A model generated the notes under the pieces. That model saw only the letters and a program-made list of their open reading frames with translations. It ran no database searches and had not been told where the DNA came from. From contig JAAVDM010000026.1 in assembly GCA_014801815.1 (NCBI GenBank), positions 16,059 to 80,058 on the forward strand: a DNA stretch of 64,000 nucleotides. The letters run 5' to 3'. This document shows positions 30,001 through 39,516 of the stretch, in pieces. Source of the DNA: Bacteroides sp. (GTDB taxonomy: Bacteria; Bacteroidota; Bacteroidia; Bacteroidales; Muribaculaceae). The position numbers and the translations under genes are program-made. Positions within the stretch are counted from its first letter, which is position 1; each line of letters starts with the position of its first letter.

Positions 30001-31754
30001 GAGTCCATATTGCGTCCGTAACCGAAGGTTACACCGTCACCGTTGACATCAAGCGACTGGAAGAGGTTGAATTCCTCCTGTGTCGGTACCATCTCGAAAG
30101 GCAGTGTCATAGCGTTGCCGAGCAGCAGGCTGAGTACGGCAGGCTCTGAGGTGTGTCCGTTGGCAGAAGCTGTAACACTGATGCTCAAACGGCTGAGGTC
30201 ACGGTCTGTCGCAAGAGGGAACATGGAATCTGTCAGCGGTGCGTCGTTGAGTTTGACACCGTTTTCAAATACATCGTAAGTCACAGCTGCCGTGTCAACG
30301 TAACCATTGTTGACACCCTTGTCACTGACAGGCTCCCATGACAGCACTCCGTTTTCGACTTTGAGCATGGTTGGTGCGGTTGGTGTGTCATTACCAAGGC
30401 AGAATGAGGTCTTACGCATGGGACTTGCTTTGTCGCCTATGCTTGCAGTCAGGGCGCTCTCATGGACACCTTCGCTGCCTTCATAAGTGAAAGTACGACT
30501 CTCGCCGGCAGCCATATCGGCTTCGAAGACGGCTTTGCCGTCAATCTCGAATACTATATGCACATCGCCCTGTTCTATAGGCAGACGTCCGTAAGTAAGT
30601 TCGGGAGCTGTGACAGTGATGCTGCCACTGAGTGAAGCACCCGCGAAGTTGAACACTGCCTCGGCTGGCATGGCCGGTGCCTCAAGTTCGGCATACGGGT
30701 CGGTGCAGCACATCAGTGACAGATACGGATTGTTCGGGTAAAGCGCAGGACTCTCGGTGACGCTGTATGTTTCGTCATCGATGAAAAGTAGTTTTATAGA
30801 CTCCGTGAATTCATCGGGATAGAAAGCTACGAACGAACGGTCGAGCGGACTGTAAGTCATCGCTGTGGCTGTCTGGTAGCGCACAAGTTCGTAGTCCTCA
30901 TCGACAGTGCCCATCTCTATCAGAGAGTCTGTAGCTTCGTCAATGGTGTACACCTGGTTAGCCTCGTCAAATACGTAAACCTGAGTATCTGCCGGGTTAT
31001 ATACTATCGAACCGAAGAATTTACTGCGTGCCAGCAGACCGTGCGACTGTATTGCGAAATTGTTCTTAGGGTCTATTGTAGCGTAAAGTCCGAATGAATA
31101 AGTTGACTGGTCGAGCGAAAGAACATAGAATATATCCTTGTCCGGATTGTATGTCATGCTGTAGGCATAGGCGGCATATTCCTCACCGAAGTAAAGAGGT
31201 GTCAGTTCATCGCCGGTTGCAAGGTCGACACGACGCCAGACAATGTTTTCCACCTGTGCGCCGTCAACGATAGAAGTGAGAATGTCGGCTATATAGAGTA
31301 TACCGTCACGTATGGCACCGCCCTGTATGTCGAAGTCCTGAGAATTAGCGAGGAAAGAACCGCTGAATATATTCACCACCTGGCCCGAAGCCGGGTTAAT
31401 CTCACCCCAGTAGGACTGTGAAGAGGACTGTATGCCTTGGAATGATGCTACTACACCATAGAGTGAGCCGCGTGGCTCGGCTGCCGGAAGACCCATAGGA
31501 GCTTTTTTTGCGTGACGAACACGCATCAGACCGGACTCCGGGCTGCCCTTTATGTTTGAAAGCTGAGTAACTCCCGAAGCGGCACGTATTCGCTGCGGCA
31601 GTGTGTGGAGAGGGCGTCCCGGCACTTCGGAGCTTACCGAAGTCACGGGAGAGGAGGTGGCGGTACGCGTATATGCCTGCGCCTCAGTCGCCGGGACCGC
31701 ACACAATAGTGCGCTGCCTATACTCCAGCCCACGAAAGTAAAAAATTGTCTCAT
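27054..31754 (-). CDS. Giant secreted multidomain protein, tandem paralogue of 22532-26998
   Basis: Same domain order; QASDWLVSPEVAGGTEVTFWLGSIS; tail ADGKLMQYVHITSDRQSIPCETGVYIVKGGNAFAKVMVK. Confidence 0.75.
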   Translation of the reverse strand: MRQFFTFVGWSIGSALLCAVPATEAQAYTRTATSSPVTSVSSEVPGRPLHTLPQRIRAASGVTQLSNIKGSPESGLMRVRHAKKAPMGLPAAEPRGSLYGVVASFQGIQSSSQSYWGEINPASGQVVNIFSGSFLANSQDFDIQGGAIRDGILYIADILTSIVDGAQVENIVWRRVDLATGDELTPLYFGEEYAAYAYSMTYNPDKDIFYVLSLDQSTYSFGLYATIDPKNNFAIQSHGLLARSKFFGSIVYNPADTQVYVFDEANQVYTIDEATDSLIEMGTVDEDYELVRYQTATAMTYSPLDRSFVAFYPDEFTESIKLLFIDDETYSVTESPALYPNNPYLSLMCCTDPYAELEAPAMPAEAVFNFAGASLSGSITVTAPELTYGRLPIEQGDVHIVFEIDGKAVFEADMAAGESRTFTYEGSEGVHESALTASIGDKASPMRKTSFCLGNDTPTAPTMLKVENGVLSWEPVSDKGVNNGYVDTAAVTYDVFENGVKLNDAPLTDSMFPLATDRDLSRLSISVTASANGHTSEPAVLSLLLGNAMTLPFEMVPTQEEFNLFQSLDVNGDGVTFGYGRNMDSGDYYLGIDLTRTSSADDWLFLPLLAFDKPENLYNISFSYSNFSFYEASENLSVYIGRAADPQAMTQLLYSGQNLYEPTPITISRRFALPEAGDYYVGFHCTSRNGYGVKLSDFHIESLEGYSSQAPAMPQISAKAAPSGALKADITITAPTLDLVGNALDAADTITYTVSCGDAKSTLELLPGTTGEVSVDVPASGYNTISVIGANSKGEGISTSQSLYVGIDRPLAPRNIRYSTSADNMTITMTWDKPEPIGENGGYVDVDNLEYRIYVVEGVSYNQVGTTHECSFSYTVPTTPQHQYYIGPAAVNEIGESRYSLFTRETLGTPNPIPLVENFNSNGFAYNPVTHTMSGEFINSSVESIASVLNMGTGVATDFNGGGLVVFNTGSVPTKAEILLPKVTTSASQKTGFKLRWLDWKYTPAYSLWARRYGAEEAVKIADIEPEYPERGVWREDIVVLSDGFEEAPWVEFRVRADLSTELKEYGFIDGYELLQNVENDLKVASISGVTEATVGDDVNFQVRVLNAGMEVMSGTLTTTVTDATGNVLLSETDDIRRLQSNREYLKNVMFNVEAEYLANAPLTVTATVEADEDEVLENNTLSVRLEIKAHEAPVVTDLAAERNVDGTVALTWSEPDLTFGGEDGFEMAEPFILADYIGQWRNIDFDGRTCWLVNGLEWPNNRQPSAWMVIDAQSLNIMSDARLAPHSGSQYLMARSCEYDEESGDGMVQASDWLVSPEVAGGTEVTFWLGSISTDYTEYVEVWWSATEPEFDPYVPVSPDEDGSVQTSNTNGSFKRLRTFSKSGDEGWEFVNFTLPAEARYFALRYASFDSFGAMIDDIVYTPARLFSWEVAGYKVLRTVDGVQQTIAEDVQSTSWNDSTPADGSASYNVLTTVLNNDFRKDGPRSNTVTIGSSFVDDIRTLEGVYGSTGAIIAEGLDGQALAIYAADGKLMQYVHITSDRQSIPCETGVYIVKGGNAFAKVMVK

Positions 31755-31877
31755 GAGATAAAGAAAAAGAAGTTTTTTAGAGAATGACTTTGTCTATGAA
31801 GTCATCTGGTTGAAGATAATGGTAAACAAAAGTATGCGGGTTAGTCCATAATGGAGTCTGCGAAACACACCTTTGTG

Positions 31878-31909
31878 CAAAGGTAGGTAAAATATAGGTA
31901 TATTGCAAA
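31878..31909 (-). promoter_or_regulatory. Putative Bacteroidetes promoter upstream of 27054-31754
   Basis: Minus strand TTTG (31906-31909), 20 bp spacer, TACCTTTG (31878-31885). Confidence 0.55.
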
Positions 31910-32070
31910 CAATAAATATGTTAATGATGCGGTTTTAACACGTTTTAATATTATCTGTTATTAAGTCAGCTTGTTGTGCTGACTATCATTTAGCTGTGCC
32001 GCATAACTGTCGGCGGGAACAATATTGTCGAAAGACGCGCAGAAAGAATGGTTATGTGGAGCGGAATGTG

Positions 32071-32078
32071 TAATTTTG
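32071..32078 (+). promoter_or_regulatory. Putative -7 element for the MATE gene
   Basis: TAATTTTG about 40 bp upstream of the start. Confidence 0.4.
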
Positions 32079-32116
32079 CATTCTGAAACGATACACACAT
32101 CTTCTACACAGCCGAT

Positions 32117-33526
32117 ATGTCACGTTCATCAAAGGTTGCACATATAGCGCATGGCGCCAGCATCTGGAACACTTATAAACAGGCCTATGCAGGGTTACTC
32201 CGTCTCGGGTTGCCGGTACTGGTGACTCAGGTCGGTATCATCGTGGTCAGCTTCGCTGACACCATGATGGTTGGTGCCTACGGTCTTGACGAACTTGCGG
32301 CTGCAGCGTTTGTCAACAGTTTCTTTATGGTCGCTATTGTGATGCAGTTCGGCTTTGCCGGAGGTATCACACCGCTTATCGGTGCGCTATACAGCAAGGG
32401 CAGACGTCATGAGGCGGGGCGCACGTTGCGCGCCGGTCTGCAGGTCAACACTATGGTGTCGGTATTTTTCATGGCTCTGATGGGTACGCTCTATTTCTTT
32501 CTTGATTGTTTCGGACAGCCGGAGGAACTGCTGCCGCTGATACGTCCTTACTATCTGGTCATACTCGGTTCGCTGCTGCCTATGGCCATATTCAACTGCT
32601 GTCAGCAGACGGCCAACGGTACTACCGATACCGCAATGCCGATGTGGTTGATATTGGGAGCCAATATATTTAATATCATAGGTAATTATACCCTGATATT
32701 CGGACATTTCGGTTGCCCGCGTCTTGGTTTGATAGGTGCAGGTCTCTCGACTCTTACGGCACGTACAGGTGCCTGTATAGGTATACTGCTATGCTTCAGC
32801 CGCAGACGTCGTTACCGTGAGTACTGGCGTGGTGTCCTTGACTCCTCGCCGGGTGTGAGCGCCCTGCGCCGCGAAGTGTGGGTGACATCTTATCCGGTTG
32901 CCATACAGAGTGGTGTCGAATGTGCCTTGTGGACTCTCGGCGCTGTGGTGTCGGGGTGGTTCGGTAAGGTACAGTTAGCCGCTTATCAGGTAGTCAATAC
33001 TATAGCTCAGTTAGGCTTTATGATATACCTGAGTGTAGGTACAGCCACTTCAATCAGGGTAGCCAACTGCACAGGTGTGCGCGATGTGACAGGTATAAGA
33101 CGTACAGCTGCCGCCGGTCTGCATCTCAATCTGTTGCTCGGCACGCTGGCTTCGGTGGTGTTTCTTGTATGGACACGGCCTCTGATACATCTGTTCAGTC
33201 CTGATGAACCCGTGATACTTGCTGCTATGTCACTCATAGTGCCGCTTGTGCTCTACCAATACGGAGATGCTATTCAGATAACTTACGCAAATGCCCTGCG
33301 TGGCACGAGTGAGGTGCGTCCGTTGCTGTGGGTAGCCGTAGTCAGTTATCTCGTCATTGGTGCGCCGCTGATGCTGCTGATGGCCGTGACAGCAGGTATG
33401 GGTACAATAGGAGTGTATTACAGTTTTTCGGGAGCGCTGATTTCAGCTTCGCTGTTGCTGTGGTGTTCCTTTTCGCGTGTGTGCAGACGCAAGCAGAAAG
33501 TCTGGGAAGTCGCCGCAGATGCCTGA
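32117..33526 (+). CDS. MATE family efflux transporter
   Basis: Polytopic, about 12 TM; GLPVLVTQVGIIVVSFADTMMVGAYG; GLIGAGLSTLTARTG. Confidence 0.92.
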   Translation: MSRSSKVAHIAHGASIWNTYKQAYAGLLRLGLPVLVTQVGIIVVSFADTMMVGAYGLDELAAAAFVNSFFMVAIVMQFGFAGGITPLIGALYSKGRRHEAGRTLRAGLQVNTMVSVFFMALMGTLYFFLDCFGQPEELLPLIRPYYLVILGSLLPMAIFNCCQQTANGTTDTAMPMWLILGANIFNIIGNYTLIFGHFGCPRLGLIGAGLSTLTARTGACIGILLCFSRRRRYREYWRGVLDSSPGVSALRREVWVTSYPVAIQSGVECALWTLGAVVSGWFGKVQLAAYQVVNTIAQLGFMIYLSVGTATSIRVANCTGVRDVTGIRRTAAAGLHLNLLLGTLASVVFLVWTRPLIHLFSPDEPVILAAMSLIVPLVLYQYGDAIQITYANALRGTSEVRPLLWVAVVSYLVIGAPLMLLMAVTAGMGTIGVYYSFSGALISASLLLWCSFSRVCRRKQKVWEVAADA

Positions 33527-33558
33527 AATAACTGGGAAAGAAAATAAGTTTTCGACAA

Positions 33559-33590
33559 TTCACACTATTTAAGATAAAAAATAGTGTGAA
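33559..33590 (+). terminator. Hairpin terminator after the MATE gene
   Basis: TTCACACTATTT ... AAATAGTGTGAA. Confidence 0.65.
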
Positions 33591-33606
33591 AACGGGAGAT
33601 AAAGAT

Positions 33607-33614
33607 TAGTTTTG
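33607..33614 (+). promoter_or_regulatory. Putative -7 element for the parAB operon
   Basis: TAGTTTTG, matching TAnnTTTG, 44 bp before the parA start. Confidence 0.4.
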
Positions 33615-33657
33615 CGAGTTAAAACCAAAGAGAGAGTATAAAGAGAGAATAACAAGC

Positions 33658-34428
33658 ATGGGTAAAATCATTGCAATAGCCAACCAGAAAGGCGGAGTGG
33701 GCAAAACCACGACAGCGTTCAACCTTGCCGCGTGTCTGGCCCTTGAAGGAAAAAAAGTGCTTCTTGTAGACGCCGACCCGCAGGCCAACGCCACCTCGGG
33801 ACTCGGTGTTGATTCGAGCGAGGTAACCTCGACTGTCTACGAGTGTCTTGTTGACGGTGTGCCCGCCGCCGAGGCAGTGGTGCCCACGCAGATTGAGGGG
33901 CTCAGTCTGCTGTGTTCGCGTATTGACCTTGTAGGTGCCGAAGTGGAACTTATGAACAGTGACGACCGCGAGCGTACACTGTCGAAGGTGCTCGCTTCCG
34001 TCAAGGACGATTACGACTACATACTGATAGACTGCAGTCCTTCGTTGGGACTGATAACCATCAATGCCCTTACAGCTGCCGATTCGGTCATCATACCTGT
34101 GCAGGCCGAATACTTCGCTCTGGAGGGTATATCACAGCTTCTCAACACTATACGTATCATCAAGAGTCGTCTGCGTCCGTCACTGGAGATAGAGGGCTTC
34201 CTGCTGACCATGTACGATGCGCGCCTGCGTCTGGCCAACCAGATATACGAAGAACTGAAAGGCCATTTCGATGATAATGTGTTCGACACTGTCATACCCC
34301 GCAATATCAAACTCAGCGAGAGTCCGAGTCACGGTGTGCCTGTAGTACTCTATGACCCTGACAGTCGCGGTTCGATAGCCTACGGCCAGCTGGCCCGTGA
34401 GATAATGGCCCGCAGCCGCCGCAAGTGA
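33658..34428 (+). CDS. parA: ParA/Soj family chromosome partitioning ATPase
   Basis: Deviant Walker A KGGVGKTTTAFNLA; VDADPQANATSGLG; YDYILIDCSPSLG. Confidence 0.96.
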   Translation: MGKIIAIANQKGGVGKTTTAFNLAACLALEGKKVLLVDADPQANATSGLGVDSSEVTSTVYECLVDGVPAAEAVVPTQIEGLSLLCSRIDLVGAEVELMNSDDRERTLSKVLASVKDDYDYILIDCSPSLGLITINALTAADSVIIPVQAEYFALEGISQLLNTIRIIKSRLRPSLEIEGFLLTMYDARLRLANQIYEELKGHFDDNVFDTVIPRNIKLSESPSHGVPVVLYDPDSRGSIAYGQLAREIMARSRRK

Positions 34429-34491
34429 TACCCTCCGCCCCGGCGGAACAGTGATAGCATACAAACAGCCTGACACCCTGACCCAATAAAG

Positions 34492-35385
34492 ATGATAAAA
34501 CGTAACGCACTCGGTCGTGGCCTGGATTCGCTCATCTCGATCAAGGAGGTGCGCACCGACGGCTCGTCGGCCATCAGCGAGATAGAGTTAGACAATATCC
34601 ACCCCAATCCGGCTCAGCCACGAACCACTTTCGATGAGAACGCTCTCTCGGAGCTGGCTGTGTCGATACGTGAGCTGGGGGTGATTCAGCCGCTGTCGCT
34701 GCGCCGCCTCGACGACGGTTCGTACCAGATTATCGCCGGCGAACGCCGTTGGCGTGCCGCTCGTATGGCCGGACTGAAAACCGTGCCGGCTTATATCCGC
34801 GAGGCTTCCGATACAGAAGTGACAGAGATGGCTCTTATCGAGAACATACAGCGCGAAGACCTCAACGCTATTGAGGTGGCTCTGGCTTTCCGTATGCTTA
34901 TCGACAAATACAATCTCACACAGGAACGCCTCTCGGCGCGTCTGGGCAAGACGCGTGTCACCATAGCCAACCATCTGCGTCTGCTCAAGTTGCCGGCCGA
35001 AATCCAGCTCGGACTTCGTGACGGCAAACTTGAGATGGGTCATGCACGCGCGTTGCTTGCTGTTTCCGACTCGAAGCGTCAGCTCGACCTCTACAATCGT
35101 ATTGTTGAGGAGGGTCTGTCGGTACGTCGTGTCGAGGAGTTGGCACGTCAGGCCGAAGAGGTCAGCCCGGAAGAGCCGGAGAAACCGGTTGAGGAAGCTC
35201 CGGCTGTCGATACCGGACGTTACGCCGAGATGTCACGTCGTCTGTCAGGCTGGCTGCCTGCGCCGGTCAGACTGAAGCGCCGTCCTGACGGCAAGGGTTC
35301 GATAACGGTCAAATTCACTTCTGACGAAGAACTTGAGAATATCATGTCGGTTCTGTCACGTCTCGACACTCAGAATCCTGAATGA
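34492..35385 (+). CDS. parB: ParB/Spo0J family partition protein
   Basis: GRGLDSLI N-terminus; IIAGERRWRAARMAGL; ENIQREDLNAIE; HTH. Confidence 0.96.
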   Translation: MIKRNALGRGLDSLISIKEVRTDGSSAISEIELDNIHPNPAQPRTTFDENALSELAVSIRELGVIQPLSLRRLDDGSYQIIAGERRWRAARMAGLKTVPAYIREASDTEVTEMALIENIQREDLNAIEVALAFRMLIDKYNLTQERLSARLGKTRVTIANHLRLLKLPAEIQLGLRDGKLEMGHARALLAVSDSKRQLDLYNRIVEEGLSVRRVEELARQAEEVSPEEPEKPVEEAPAVDTGRYAEMSRRLSGWLPAPVRLKRRPDGKGSITVKFTSDEELENIMSVLSRLDTQNPE

Positions 35386-36155
35386 CGTCTATGAGCATGA
35401 TTCCCTGCTGCGGTTTCTCACCCGGACTCCCGCCCTTGTGGCAGCGTGTGCTGCTCTCGGTGCTGTGTGTGCTGCTGGCTGTGCCTCCGGTCGATGCCTC
35501 GTTGCTGGCGCAGTTGCCCGAGACTGCCGGTGACAGTACCGTTTATCTGGAGGGAAAAGTGCTGGTGCCTGTGCCCGGCGCTGAAGTCATCAGTCAGGGA
35601 GACTCGGTGCTCACTGTCGTTGAAGACAGTAGCAATCCCTATCTGCTCAAAGGCAAGAAGGAATTCAATCCCGACCCGACACGCGCCGTGTGGATGTCAG
35701 CCCTCTTTCCGGGTCTCGGACAGGTCTACAACCGTCGTTACTGGAAATTACCCATAGTCGTAGGAGGCTTCATGGGACTCGGTTACGCCACATCGTGGAA
35801 CAACAAGATGCTCAAGGACTACACCCAAGCCTACCGCGACCTGACAGACAGTGACCCCGGCACGGACAGTTATATGAACTTCTTTCCGCCGACTACCAGT
35901 GAAGCTGACATTGACAAGACCTGGCTGACTTCCGTGATGCGTTCGCGCCGTGATTATTACCGCCGTAACCGCGATTTGTGTATCATCTTTGTGGTGGGTC
36001 TGTATCTGCTCTGTATGGTAGATGCCTACGTTGACGCCTCACTGGCACATTTCGACATAAGCGACAATCTCTCTCTTGACCTCACACCGACTATGTTAGG
36101 CAGTCCCATACCTTCTAAACCGGCCTTCGGTCTGAACTGGGCCTTTACTTTCTGA
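35382..36155 (+). CDS. DUF5683 domain-containing protein
   Basis: NPDPTRAVWMSALFPGLGQVYNRRYWKLPIVVGGFMGLGYATSWNN; 4-nt overlap with parB; conserved neighbourhood. Confidence 0.85.
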   Translation: MTSMSMIPCCGFSPGLPPLWQRVLLSVLCVLLAVPPVDASLLAQLPETAGDSTVYLEGKVLVPVPGAEVISQGDSVLTVVEDSSNPYLLKGKKEFNPDPTRAVWMSALFPGLGQVYNRRYWKLPIVVGGFMGLGYATSWNNKMLKDYTQAYRDLTDSDPGTDSYMNFFPPTTSEADIDKTWLTSVMRSRRDYYRRNRDLCIIFVVGLYLLCMVDAYVDASLAHFDISDNLSLDLTPTMLGSPIPSKPAFGLNWAFTF

Positions 36156-36212
36156 CACCGCCACAACGTATATGGCTTCTCTCCACCCCAACACCAAAAA
36201 CATCTCTTCGCA

Positions 36213-38126
36213 ATGACGATACGATACCTCTTACTCACAGTTCTTATGGCCGTGGCTCTTAGCACTGGCCACGCCCAGACACGCGGCAACGCAAACGTAC
36301 TTGACCTTAAACACAGCATCAGAGACAATTCGATAGTCTATCCGGAAAGTTTCGAGACCGATGCTCAGCGTATGCTCGAAGGATGGTATATGAAGAATTA
36401 TACCGCTACCGATGAACGCTATCGCAACATGGGCGACACGGAAGTGCCTGATGCCGAGGTTAAGCGGCGCCTTGCGGCACTCCCGACGGTTATAGACATG
36501 CCCTTCAACCAGATTGTGCGTAGCTACATCGATCGCTACACACGCAGCAGCCGTGCGCAGGTGGCTGTCATACTGGGTCTGAGTCATTACTATATGCCCA
36601 TCTTCGAGCAGGCACTCGAAGAACGCGGTCTGCCGCTTGAACTGAAATTCCTGCCTATCATAGAGTCGGGCCTTGACCCCAATGCCGTGTCAAAGCATGG
36701 CGCTACGGGTCTATGGCAGTTCATGATAGGCACAGCTAAAGGACTGGGTCTTGAGGTCAATTCTCTTGTCGACGAGCGCCGTGACCCCTATGTGTCTTCG
36801 GCTACCGCCGCCGGTTATCTGAAAGACCTTTATGATACATACGGCGACTGGAGTCTGGCCATAGCCGCCTACAACTGCGGCCCGGGAGCTGTTAATAAGG
36901 CTATTCGTCGTGCCGGAGGTGACCCTAAGAAACATGACTTCTGGTCAATATACAATTATCTGACCCCTGAGACACGTGGCTATGTACCTATGTTCATTGC
37001 TATCAACTATGTGATGACCTACTATCCGCAGCATAACATCAGTCCCGTACTGGCTACGAAACCACTTGTGACCGATACTCTGCAGGTGACTGAGCGTATA
37101 CATTTCGAACAGATTTCCAAAGTACTCGATATACCGGTCGACGAACTGCGTATACTTAACCCTCAGTTCCGTGCCGACATCATACCGGGTAGTGCCGAGA
37201 CATCTTACACACTGGTGCTTCCGTCACGTCAGGTACAGGCTTATCTGCTGAGTGCAGATGCCATACGCGGTTATGAGAGTGAGAAGTACGCTCGTCGTGA
37301 AACAGCCGAGCCGGGTGAGCAGGTACCTTCAGATGTTATACTTGCCGATGCCGCTATCGCCGCCGAAGAGATGGAGAGCAAGGACAATGAGAATGTACGT
37401 TCAGAAATGGCCGATGCGCCCACACTGAGCAATGAACAGCGTCTGCGCTCGGTGATTCATAAAGTAAAAGCCGGTGAGACACTGGCTTCAATAGCCAAAG
37501 ATTATCAGGTGACACCACAGCAGATTCGTGAAGGCAACGGTCTTCGCCGCAATGCCCTGCGTGTGGGCCAGCAGCTGCGTATCAACACCCCAACTTCATT
37601 AGGTAAGGAAGTAGCGTCTAAAGAAGTATCGGCTATGGTGGCTGCCGTAGCCCAGAGCAGTGCGAAACCCGCTGCAAAACAACAGCCCAAAGCAGCCGCC
37701 AAGCAGACAAAGCCTGCTGCGGCCTCCAAGCCCGCTGCGGCACCCAAGCCTGTCAGTCACACTATCAAAAGTGGTGAGACCCTTTCTACTATAGCCCGCA
37801 AGTACGGTGTCACAGTAGCCCAGCTCAAACAGGCCAACGGACTGAAATCGGACGCTATTGCCGCCGGCAACACTCTGTCTGTACCCGGTGCCAAGACTGT
37901 GGCGGCAGCTCCGGCTAAATCCACTGCTGCTACCGGTACTAAAAAGACCGTTGCCCGTAGGTCCTCGTCCACCGGTACTAAGAAGGCAGCTACAGCTACC
38001 ACCGCTAAAAAAGCTGCCACGGCTAAAAAGACTACAGCATCTGCTAAAAAAACTACAGCATCCGCTAAAAAAACAACCGGTACCGGGACAAAAAAAACAT
38101 CAACTGCCAAAAAACGTAAACGCTGA
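36213..38126 (+). CDS. mltD: Membrane-bound lytic murein transglycosylase (MltD-like) with two LysM domains and a Lys/Ala/Thr-rich tail
   Basis: SLT motif PIIESGLDPNAVSKHGATGLWQFM; IAAYNCGPGAVNKAI; LysM repeats; tail TTASAKKTTASAKKTTGTGTKKTSTAKKRKR. Confidence 0.92.
   Translation: MTIRYLLLTVLMAVALSTGHAQTRGNANVLDLKHSIRDNSIVYPESFETDAQRMLEGWYMKNYTATDERYRNMGDTEVPDAEVKRRLAALPTVIDMPFNQIVRSYIDRYTRSSRAQVAVILGLSHYYMPIFEQALEERGLPLELKFLPIIESGLDPNAVSKHGATGLWQFMIGTAKGLGLEVNSLVDERRDPYVSSATAAGYLKDLYDTYGDWSLAIAAYNCGPGAVNKAIRRAGGDPKKHDFWSIYNYLTPETRGYVPMFIAINYVMTYYPQHNISPVLATKPLVTDTLQVTERIHFEQISKVLDIPVDELRILNPQFRADIIPGSAETSYTLVLPSRQVQAYLLSADAIRGYESEKYARRETAEPGEQVPSDVILADAAIAAEEMESKDNENVRSEMADAPTLSNEQRLRSVIHKVKAGETLASIAKDYQVTPQQIREGNGLRRNALRVGQQLRINTPTSLGKEVASKEVSAMVAAVAQSSAKPAAKQQPKAAAKQTKPAAASKPAAAPKPVSHTIKSGETLSTIARKYGVTVAQLKQANGLKSDAIAAGNTLSVPGAKTVAAAPAKSTAATGTKKTVARRSSSTGTKKAATATTAKKAATAKKTTASAKKTTASAKKTTGTGTKKTSTAKKRKR
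38022..38081 (+). repeat. 21-bp tandem repeats encoding AKKTTAS units
   Basis: gctaaaaagactacagcatct / gctaaaaaaactacagcatcc / gctaaaaaaacaaccggt. Confidence 0.8.
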
Positions 38127-38151
38127 TCTCTGTGACAGTTATAACCCGGTA

Positions 38152-38205
38152 TTAATAAATAATGAGAGCATACTGCAACTGCGGTATGCTCTCATTATTT
38201 ATTAA
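38152..38205. terminator. Bidirectional hairpin terminator, 22-bp perfect stem
   Basis: TTAATAAATAATGAGAGCATAC - loop - GTATGCTCTCATTATTTATTAA between convergent genes. Confidence 0.85.
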
Positions 38206-38248
38206 GTAGCACTTAATGCCGTCAGAGCGGCTTTCGGGTTGTCAGGTA

Positions 38249-39496
38249 TTACTTAACAAGCACCTTGTGTGTTTTACCCTCTTCGGTTACGATATAGATA
38301 CCGGGAGCAGGCTTCCCGTTTACTGGACGTCCCTGAAGGTCATACATGCTCTTTATATCCTCTTTACCGGTCTCAATAGTACTTACTGCTGAGTGGCTGC
38401 TGTCAAGATTGATAACGAAAGAGTTGCTCACACCGTCTATTACTGTGAAACCGGTGATAATATCGGAATTACCGTTGATAGCTGTATATACTAAAGCATC
38501 GTTGTTCTCAAGGGCTGATATCTCCGTGTTACCGTCGCAATATGTGCTGAGCAGTTCAAGCATATCGGAGTCTGAAGTCCATATAAAGGATTGACGACCG
38601 AACATAGACATTTCCTCCTGTTCTACGAAACCTACTGCGGTACCGTTATCTGAAATGCCGGTAACATAATAATCACCTGTATAATATGCTAAATTATCAT
38701 CGGGAAGTTCCGCACATTCCACCTCACCTGTCTCTACATTATAGCGTCCGGCATAATAGGTAATATCGTCAAAATCATTGAGCTGGAGAATCAGTGATAT
38801 CCATTTACCATTGGAACTGATACTTTGTGCCGACATCTGTATATAAGGTTTTTCCATTTCCCAGCCGAACTCCATAAGACCCGCGTAGAGAGGATGGAAT
38901 TCGTATTCACCTGAGTCAGTCCGGGTCCACATTATAACAGCCTCAGCCGATGTTCCGGTAAGGATGTTACCGACAATCACACTGCCATCTTCACTTATTC
39001 CTCTGGTCGCTACCGAGTAGATTTCTACATCGGCAGGTATATCTTCCGGTGCGTCAGGAACCGGAAGTTCGTGATAAGTGCCGTTTTCCCAGTAGCAGGC
39101 GGTCTGTCTGTAAGCATCATCGAAACGAGAACCTACTATTATCGAGCCGTCGGCGCTGATACCACGTGCGGTAGAGTAAATGCTGAACGTCGTATCGTCA
39201 AAGAAATTCAGACTGCCTGACGGATCAACTACTATAGCAAAATCTCCTACGTACCCTACAGCCTTGCCGTTATCGGCCACACTCAATAGGCGGACTTCTT
39301 CGCTCGTGCAGCTGGCTATTTCTCCGGATTCGAGATTCCAGATTACGTGATCGCCGCATACCCACTTGTTGTTGGGGCTGATAGCGGCAGCTTTGAAGAC
39401 AGGCTCTGAACCTGCCCAGACTACAGATACATCCTCAGCTGCTACTGCTGAGAAAGCAACCATTAGGGCTGCCGAAAGTGTAAATAAATTTTTCAT
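38249..39496 (-). CDS. Secreted HAF-repeat/propeller-like protein with T9SS-like C-terminal tail
   Basis: Signal peptide; repeated GISxDGSxIVGxR strands; tail MYDLQGRPVNGKPAPGIYIVTEEGKTHKVLVK. Confidence 0.7.
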   Translation of the reverse strand: MKNLFTLSAALMVAFSAVAAEDVSVVWAGSEPVFKAAAISPNNKWVCGDHVIWNLESGEIASCTSEEVRLLSVADNGKAVGYVGDFAIVVDPSGSLNFFDDTTFSIYSTARGISADGSIIVGSRFDDAYRQTACYWENGTYHELPVPDAPEDIPADVEIYSVATRGISEDGSVIVGNILTGTSAEAVIMWTRTDSGEYEFHPLYAGLMEFGWEMEKPYIQMSAQSISSNGKWISLILQLNDFDDITYYAGRYNVETGEVECAELPDDNLAYYTGDYYVTGISDNGTAVGFVEQEEMSMFGRQSFIWTSDSDMLELLSTYCDGNTEISALENNDALVYTAINGNSDIITGFTVIDGVSNSFVINLDSSHSAVSTIETGKEDIKSMYDLQGRPVNGKPAPGIYIVTEEGKTHKVLVK

Positions 39497-39516
39497 ATTT
39501 AAATTTATAGGTTATT

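Noticed and set aside
33500-36200. parS sites near parAB
   Set aside because: No TGTTTCACGTGAAACA-like match found by eye; isolated CACGTG hexamers elsewhere (e.g. in susD and the M6 gene) lack the flanking bases.
37757-38110. Hydrophobic 117-aa minus ORF (MAVDVFFVPVPVVFLADAVVFLADAVV...) that looks like a membrane protein
   Set aside because: Produced by reading the Lys/Ala/Thr-rich repeat tail of the transglycosylase on the opposite strand; a compositional artefact.
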